A stretch of 9,421 nt of DNA from Opitutales bacterium (GTDB lineage: Bacteria > Verrucomicrobiota > Verrucomicrobiia > Opitutales > UBA2987), in assembly GCA_021772555.1 (NCBI GenBank), contig JAJFLT010000139.1, positions 1-9,421 of the forward strand. Reading direction: 5' to 3'. The notes under the pieces are model-generated. The model saw only the letters and a list, made by a program, of their open reading frames with translations. It ran no database searches and was not told the DNA's origin. A program made the translations under genes and the position numbers. This document shows positions 5,387 to 9,421 of this stretch, in pieces (within the stretch, counting starts at the first letter, position 1; each line of letters begins with the position of its first letter).

Positions 5387-6376
5387 ATGAGTCTAGATGC
5401 CGAATCGCTTTTAAATAAAGCAAGAAATTGCCTCGACCTGGAAATTGCCGCTATTCGGGCCACCAGAGACAACTTAGGCGCAAGTTTTGTCGCGGTGGTA
5501 GAGTCTATTCATGACACCATCCTGGCAGGAAAAAAGTTGATATTGACCGGCGTGGGAAAGAATGCCCCCATTTGCCAGAAGCTGGCCGGAACCTTTTGCA
5601 GCACGGGAGTCCCCGCCTGTTTTCTGGACCCTAACCAGGCGCTGCATGGAGATCTCGGAGTGTGCGCGGAAGGCGACCTCGTTTTCATCCTCAGCAACAG
5701 CGGGCAGTCAGAGGAAATTCTCTCCCTCTTTCCCATTCTGAAGCGGCTGGGAGTCCAAACCGTCGCGATAACGGCGCAAAGAGAATCCGATCTGGCCGCC
5801 AATTCGGACCTCGTTCTAACCTATGAGGTGGAAAAAGAAGCCTGCCCCCTGAATCTGGCCCCAACCGCCAGCACCACCGCCGCCTTGGCCCTGGGTGACG
5901 CCCTGGCCATGGTCTATATCGGCGTGCGAGGGTTCGACCGGGAGGACTTCGCCCGATTCCATCCATCCGGCAGTCTGGGCAAGTCCCTTTTGTTGAAGGC
6001 CGGAGAAATCATGCGCGTCGGGCAGCGCTTTGCCCACTTGCCTAAAACCGTCACCGTGCATGATGCCATTGTGGCCATAACCCAGGCCAAATGCGGCACC
6101 ATCGCCTTGACCAACCCCGAAACGGGAATTCTGGAAGGCGTTTTTTCAGACGGCGATCTGCGTCGCTGCTCCATCAGCGGAAAGGATTTTCTCTACTCGC
6201 CGGTGGAAAATTTCATGTCCAAAAATCCCAAAACAATCGGGGTGGAAGCCCTCGCCGTCGATGTTTTCAAAATCTTTGAAACCTCGAAAATAAACGACCT
6301 CATAGTGGTCGATATCGAAGGAAAACCGGTCGGGGTCGTCGACGGGCAGGATTTGCCCAAGCTGAAAATCGTTTAG
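5387..6376 (+). CDS. kdsD: D-arabinose-5-phosphate isomerase (KpsF/GutQ family)
   Basis: Interconverts D-ribulose 5-phosphate and D-arabinose 5-phosphate, the first committed step to Kdo for LPS, in the cytoplasm. It is 329 residues, matching E. coli KdsD. The SIS domain spans about 40-180 and two CBS domains span about 208-325. The catalytic residues known from E. coli (K59, E111, E152, H193) are all present one position earlier: K58 in GVGK, E110 in SNSGQSEE, E151 in KEACPLNLAPT and H192 in FHPSGSLG. The HGDLG (87-91) and SDGDLRR (254-260) motifs also match. Odd point: the loop after GVGK has Asn59 where E. coli has the sugar-phosphate-binding Ser. The usual neighbours kdsC, kdsA and lpt genes are absent here. 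The ATG has no nearby Shine-Dalgarno; the nearest AAGGCAGG is over 20 bases upstream. GutQ-like paralogues cannot be excluded, but this is most likely the Kdo enzyme. Confidence 0.93.
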   Translation: MSLDAESLLNKARNCLDLEIAAIRATRDNLGASFVAVVESIHDTILAGKKLILTGVGKNAPICQKLAGTFCSTGVPACFLDPNQALHGDLGVCAEGDLVFILSNSGQSEEILSLFPILKRLGVQTVAITAQRESDLAANSDLVLTYEVEKEACPLNLAPTASTTAALALGDALAMVYIGVRGFDREDFARFHPSGSLGKSLLLKAGEIMRVGQRFAHLPKTVTVHDAIVAITQAKCGTIALTNPETGILEGVFSDGDLRRCSISGKDFLYSPVENFMSKNPKTIGVEALAVDVFKIFETSKINDLIVVDIEGKPVGVVDGQDLPKLKIV

Positions 6377-6399
6377 CCAGACTGGCGCGGGACCTGTTA

Positions 6400-7377
6400 T
6401 TAAAACTGGCTCTTGTGCCGGATGCGGTCGATGCCCACGGCCAAAATAATGACCATGCCGATGATAATTTCCTGCACATGATTCTCCCAACCCATCATCT
6501 GTGTGCCACTGCGTAAGGAGGCCATTATGAGGGCGCCAATGACCGCGCCCGTCACGCTGCCTGTGCCCCCGCTCAGGCTGGCCCCGCCGATGACCACGGC
6601 GGCAATCACGTCCAGCTCCAGACCGACGGCCACGGTGGGCGAACCTTGCTGCAAACGCGATGCCTGCATCAAACCGGCCAGCCCGTAAAGCAACCCGGCA
6701 CAGCTATACATGGCAATTTTGACAAAACGGGTGCGGATACCGCAGAGACGAGCGGCTGCTTCATTCGAGCCGATGGCAAAAATATGTCGGCCAAAAACGG
6801 TGAAATTTATGATAATCCCAAATATCAAAGCCATCAAAAGGGCCAGGAGCACGCCCATGGGTGGCAGCCATAAAGGCCAATCGATTGGATTGTTCATGGC
6901 CAGGTTGACTGGGCTGGCCGGATCGTAATTGACGGTCTGGTTACCGGCCGCCCATTTGGCCGCTCCCCTTGCCACACCCATCATCCCGAGTGTCACGATA
7001 AAGGGATTCATTTTAAAACCGGCGATAATCACGCCATTTATGAGACCGAACATACCACCGCTGGAAACCGCAATTAATAGCACAACCGGCAAAGCAAAGT
7101 CAGCCTGGACGGCCAAAGCTCCGCATACGCTGGTAAAAGCCACCACCGAGCCCACGCTCAAATCGATCCCGCCACTGGCAATGATCATTGTCATTCCGAG
7201 GGACGCGATGGCCACGATGACCGTCTGGGTCAGGATGAACTTGAAGTTGATCGCGGTTAAAAACCCAGGGGTGGCCGAAAACAAAACCAGGACCAAAAGC
7301 AGTCCAAGGAGCGGCCCCAAATTCTGCAATGCTCCCACAGATCGGCGCCAATTTGACAATAAGGATTTATCCACCAT
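6400..7377 (-). CDS. Ribose-type ABC transporter permease (RbsC-like)
   Basis: Inner-membrane channel subunit of a carbohydrate-uptake (CUT2) ABC importer, 325 residues, normal for the family. About eight to ten hydrophobic segments are visible, for example at 21-39, 50-67, 95-120, 173-192, 223-238 and 303-316. Family motifs are SGGIDLSVGS (68-77), GRHIFAIGSNEAAARLCGI (196-214), which is the cytoplasmic loop that contacts the ATPase, and VVIGGASLSGGTGSVTGA (261-278). The ATG at 7377 follows the ATPase stop by 26 bases and has a GGAG (7390-7387) at 9-base spacing, supporting this start and translation as part of the operon. It is the last gene of the operon in the window and ends only 23 bases from the stop of convergent kdsD. 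Substrate specificity is set by the binding protein and is unknown. Confidence 0.92.
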   Translation of the reverse strand: MVDKSLLSNWRRSVGALQNLGPLLGLLLVLVLFSATPGFLTAINFKFILTQTVIVAIASLGMTMIIASGGIDLSVGSVVAFTSVCGALAVQADFALPVVLLIAVSSGGMFGLINGVIIAGFKMNPFIVTLGMMGVARGAAKWAAGNQTVNYDPASPVNLAMNNPIDWPLWLPPMGVLLALLMALIFGIIINFTVFGRHIFAIGSNEAAARLCGIRTRFVKIAMYSCAGLLYGLAGLMQASRLQQGSPTVAVGLELDVIAAVVIGGASLSGGTGSVTGAVIGALIMASLRSGTQMMGWENHVQEIIIGMVIILAVGIDRIRHKSQF

Positions 7378-7403
7378 GACTTGTTTCTCCGTCCTTCCGT
7401 AGG

Positions 7404-8945
7404 TTAAGTGGATTCCTGTCCCTGCCCCAGGGCCGATTCCAGCAAAAGCTGTTCGCTCCAGTCTTCAGTTGGACGCGAATCCACCAGAATTCCCCTTCGC
7501 ATGACCCCGATTGTGTGACAAACACCAAGGAGTTCCGGGAGGTAGGAACTGACAAAAATAATCGCTTTCCCCTGCGAGGCCAAATCGTTAATGAGCCGGT
7601 AAATCTGCTCCTTGCTGCCGATGTCGATCCCCCGCGTCGGCTCGTCCAGTAAATAAATTTCCGCATCGTGATGGAGTAGTCGTCCGAGGGCGATTTTCTG
7701 CTGGTTCCCGCCGGAGAGTTCGGCTGCCGACTGGTTTTCGTTACGGGCCTTGACTTGCAGCTTTTCCAGCCAATTACCGGCGAAATGCCGCAACCTCCGG
7801 GAATTGATGAAACCAAACCGGGTGTAAGGCTCATAACGCGTGGCGCAAAGATTTTCCGCCAGACTACGATTGAGCATGAGACCTTCATCCTTTCTGTTTT
7901 CGCTCAGCAACCCGATTCCATTGGCAAGACGGGCTCGTGGAGAGGAGTGGGTACCATCTTGACCACGGATCCAGACCACGCCCCCGCCAATGGCGTCGAG
8001 GCCGAAAACCGCGCGCAATGTTTCCGTGCGCCCGGCCCCGATGAGCCCGGCCAATCCGAAAATTTCGCCCCGGCGAAGCCGCAGGGAAACACTGCGAGGT
8101 TTTTTCACTCCGGCGATTTCATCCAATTCCAAAATGGTTTCACCAGGAATGTTCTCCGGTTTGGGAAAAATCTCACTCACTTCGCGCCCGACCATGAGGC
8201 GAACGATTTGCCGGAAGTCGGTGTCGCCCATCTCTCCGCTGCCAACCGTTTCCCCGTCCCGTAAAACGGTAAATCGGTCGGCTATTTCCCGGCATTCTTC
8301 CAGAAAATGGCTGATGTAAATAACCCCCACTCCTTTTTCCTTAAGTTTCCGAATGACAGCGAACAAGATATCCACATCGCCGCCGGAAAGACTGCTGGTG
8401 GGCTCGTCCATGATCAACAACCGGGTCAAACCGAGGCAGGCACGGGCAATCTCGATGATCTGCCTTTGGGCCAGGGAAAGAAGGCGCACCGGTTCATCCA
8501 GTGGCAGATTTTCATGGTGCAAGGCAGCCAGTGCTTCCCTCGCCCGTCGCCGACGCTCTTTGCGGTCCAGCCAACCCCACCGCGACGGCTCGGCGCCCAG
8601 CAGCAAGTTTTCCTCCACGCTCAAATGCAGGGCCAGGGTAAGTTCCTGGTAAATGGTGGAAATTCCCATCCGCCGGGCATGGATCGGACTGCCCGCGAGA
8701 ACCGGTTTCCCATCCAGTTCGAATGAACCGGAATCCACGGGATAAGCGCCGCTGAGAATATTGACTAAAGTGCTCTTGCCGGCTCCATTTTCCCCGATCA
8801 AAGCATGCACCTCGCCCTCCTGCACCTGCATATAGACATTCCGCAATGCTTGGGTGGCTCCGAAATGCTTGTAGATTCCGCGAACCGAGAGCAGGGAATT
8901 TTTTTTCTGATTACGGGCAGGAGGGGAGGAGACGAATTCGCTCAT
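7404..8945 (-). CDS. Ribose-type ABC transporter ATPase, two fused nucleotide-binding domains (RbsA-like)
   Basis: Cytoplasmic energy-coupling subunit of the CUT2 sugar importer. The ATG at 8945 gives 513 residues, close to RbsA/XylG/MglA. The open frame runs upstream to 9071, but that overlaps the binding-protein gene and adds 42 residues unlike the family, so I reject it. Domain 1 has Walker A GENGAGKST (51-59), Q100, signature LSLAQRQ (156-162), Walker B LLIMDEPTSSL (176-186) and switch His213. Domain 2 has the family-typical degenerate Walker A GLIGAGRTE (300-308), signature LSGGNQQK (410-417), Walker B LLDEPTRGID (432-441) and Ser467 where a switch His would be, as in RbsA relatives. One competent and one degenerate ATP site is normal for this type. 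The start lies 49 bases after the binding-protein stop and has no clear Shine-Dalgarno. The sugar imported is not predictable. Confidence 0.93.
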   Translation of the reverse strand: MSEFVSSPPARNQKKNSLLSVRGIYKHFGATQALRNVYMQVQEGEVHALIGENGAGKSTLVNILSGAYPVDSGSFELDGKPVLAGSPIHARRMGISTIYQELTLALHLSVEENLLLGAEPSRWGWLDRKERRRRAREALAALHHENLPLDEPVRLLSLAQRQIIEIARACLGLTRLLIMDEPTSSLSGGDVDILFAVIRKLKEKGVGVIYISHFLEECREIADRFTVLRDGETVGSGEMGDTDFRQIVRLMVGREVSEIFPKPENIPGETILELDEIAGVKKPRSVSLRLRRGEIFGLAGLIGAGRTETLRAVFGLDAIGGGVVWIRGQDGTHSSPRARLANGIGLLSENRKDEGLMLNRSLAENLCATRYEPYTRFGFINSRRLRHFAGNWLEKLQVKARNENQSAAELSGGNQQKIALGRLLHHDAEIYLLDEPTRGIDIGSKEQIYRLINDLASQGKAIIFVSSYLPELLGVCHTIGVMRRGILVDSRPTEDWSEQLLLESALGQGQEST

Positions 8946-8994
8946 TGGAATGGGGCCGGAAACACAGGGCTGACTAATAATCCTGGCTGACCGG

Positions 8995-9421
8995 TTATTG
9001 CAGGTACTCCTCCAAGGCGGGAAAGAGTATCGACTGGATTTCCACCTGCTGGAAATTGTCAATAGTGACAAGGCTGGCTCCTGTATCGAACCTTTTTTCG
9101 GTGGTCAATCCCTCCAGATGATCGACCATGAGCTTCACCCCCAAATAACCCATACGAAAAGGATCCTGGATAACAATAGCGTCCAAATCGCCTGTTTGAA
9201 GGGCATCCACATTTTGCTCCCCACCGTCGAATCCTATAAATTTCACCTGTGAAGCCTTGCCGATGGAACGCAGAGCTAAAAGCATGCCATTGGTTCCGGA
9301 TTCATTGGGGGTAAAAATGCCATCGACCTCGTCCCCGAATCGCTGCAGAAGGTTTTGCGCCGCGGTATATGCCGTTTCCCGGGTGGGCCCAGCATATTGG
9401 TTGGAGGAGAGCACCTTAATG
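8995..9421 (-). CDS. Sugar ABC transporter substrate-binding protein, C-terminal part (RbsB-like)
   Basis: Partial gene: the frame stays open through the right edge, so the N-terminal half and signal peptide lie outside the window. The visible 141 residues are the C-terminal portion of a type I periplasmic binding protein (Peripla_BP_4/RbsB family). Recognisable features are QYAGPTRETAYTAAQNLL, then a Val-Asp-Gly-Ile-Phe-Thr-Pro-Asn segment, VKFIGFDGGEQNVDALQTGD, and the family-typical IVIQDPFRMGYLGVKLMVDH. The Asp in GFDG and the Gln-Asp-Pro segment usually contribute to sugar binding. Stop TAA at 8997-8995, 49 bases before the ATPase start, so binding protein, ATPase and permease form one operon in that order. 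In Gram-negatives it would be periplasmic, delivering a monosaccharide to the permease. Ribose, xylose, galactose or other sugars are all possible. Confidence 0.88.
   Translation of the reverse strand, partial: IKVLSSNQYAGPTRETAYTAAQNLLQRFGDEVDGIFTPNESGTNGMLLALRSIGKASQVKFIGFDGGEQNVDALQTGDLDAIVIQDPFRMGYLGVKLMVDHLEGLTTEKRFDTGASLVTIDNFQQVEIQSILFPALEEYLQ

Noticed and set aside
6377..6399. Possible terminator between kdsD and the permease gene
   Set aside because: GCCAG/CTGGC pairings exist nearby but with no usable loop or T-run; only 23 bases separate the stops, so any terminators must lie inside the opposing genes.
7539..7550. Missing switch histidine in the second ATPase domain
   Set aside because: Ser at this place and a degenerate second Walker A are normal in RbsA/MglA-type fused ATPases, so this is not a defect.
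7755..8264. Long plus-strand open frame (169 codons) opposite the ATPase gene
   Set aside because: It lies entirely antisense to a strongly recognisable RbsA-like gene and its translation resembles no family; it is a reading-frame shadow.
8968..8991. Direct repeat GGCTGAC (8968-8974 and 8985-8991) between binding-protein and ATPase genes
   Set aside because: Two 7-base copies in a short intra-operon gap carry too little information to assign a function.
8946..9071. Upstream extension of the ATPase frame by 42 codons
   Set aside because: It overlaps the binding-protein coding sequence, and homologous ATPases begin close to the ATG at 8945.
1..9421. CRISPR array, tRNA, rRNA, insertion sequence, toxin-antitoxin or defence genes
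   Set aside because: No regularly spaced repeats, cloverleaf, transposase or nuclease motifs were seen on either strand.

Overview
The window looks like chromosomal DNA of a Gram-negative, double-membrane bacterium. It encodes an outer-membrane beta-barrel porin, a Kdo/LPS-precursor isomerase and a lipobox-bearing LysM lipoprotein. The sequence style of the KdsD, LysM and sugar-ABC proteins, together with the frequent absence of Shine-Dalgarno sequences, is most reminiscent of Verrucomicrobiota (Opitutae-like, possibly marine). That placement is from memory of family resemblance, not from a search. No tRNA, rRNA, CRISPR array, insertion sequence or phage gene was seen.

Left part (1-3144): positions 1-216 hold no gene but contain two clear inverted-repeat structures. 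An alginate-export-family porin lies on the minus strand (217 to about 1488). A roughly 300-base divergent intergenic region separates it from a plus-strand pair: a 77-residue soluble protein of unknown function (1846-2079) and a two-transmembrane Tll0287-like (DUF3365) sensor with a CXXCH heme c motif (2095-3144). The sensor has no recognisable output domain. The intergenic region carries back-to-back candidate promoters around a 7-bp inverted repeat, then a leader with two mutually exclusive hairpins. This is the least explained part of the window.

Middle (3263-6376): a cysteine desulfurase lies on the minus strand downstream of a TPR/LysM lipoprotein on the same strand. An AT-rich divergent region separates them from kdsD (arabinose-5-phosphate isomerase, SIS plus two CBS domains) on the plus strand. 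The lipoprotein and KdsD both serve the cell envelope; the desulfurase is probably a housekeeping neighbour.

Right part (6400-9421): a minus-strand ribose-type ABC importer operon in the order binding protein (only its C-terminal part is in the window), dual-domain ATPase, permease. It converges on kdsD with only 23 bases between stop codons. The imported sugar cannot be told from sequence alone. A carbohydrate diet is suggested by this importer and by the porin.

Most of the window is ordinary. The observations worth pursuing are the heme-sensor/small-protein pair with its structured control region, the dense hairpin element at 10-72, and the Ser-to-Asn change in the KdsD sugar-phosphate loop.
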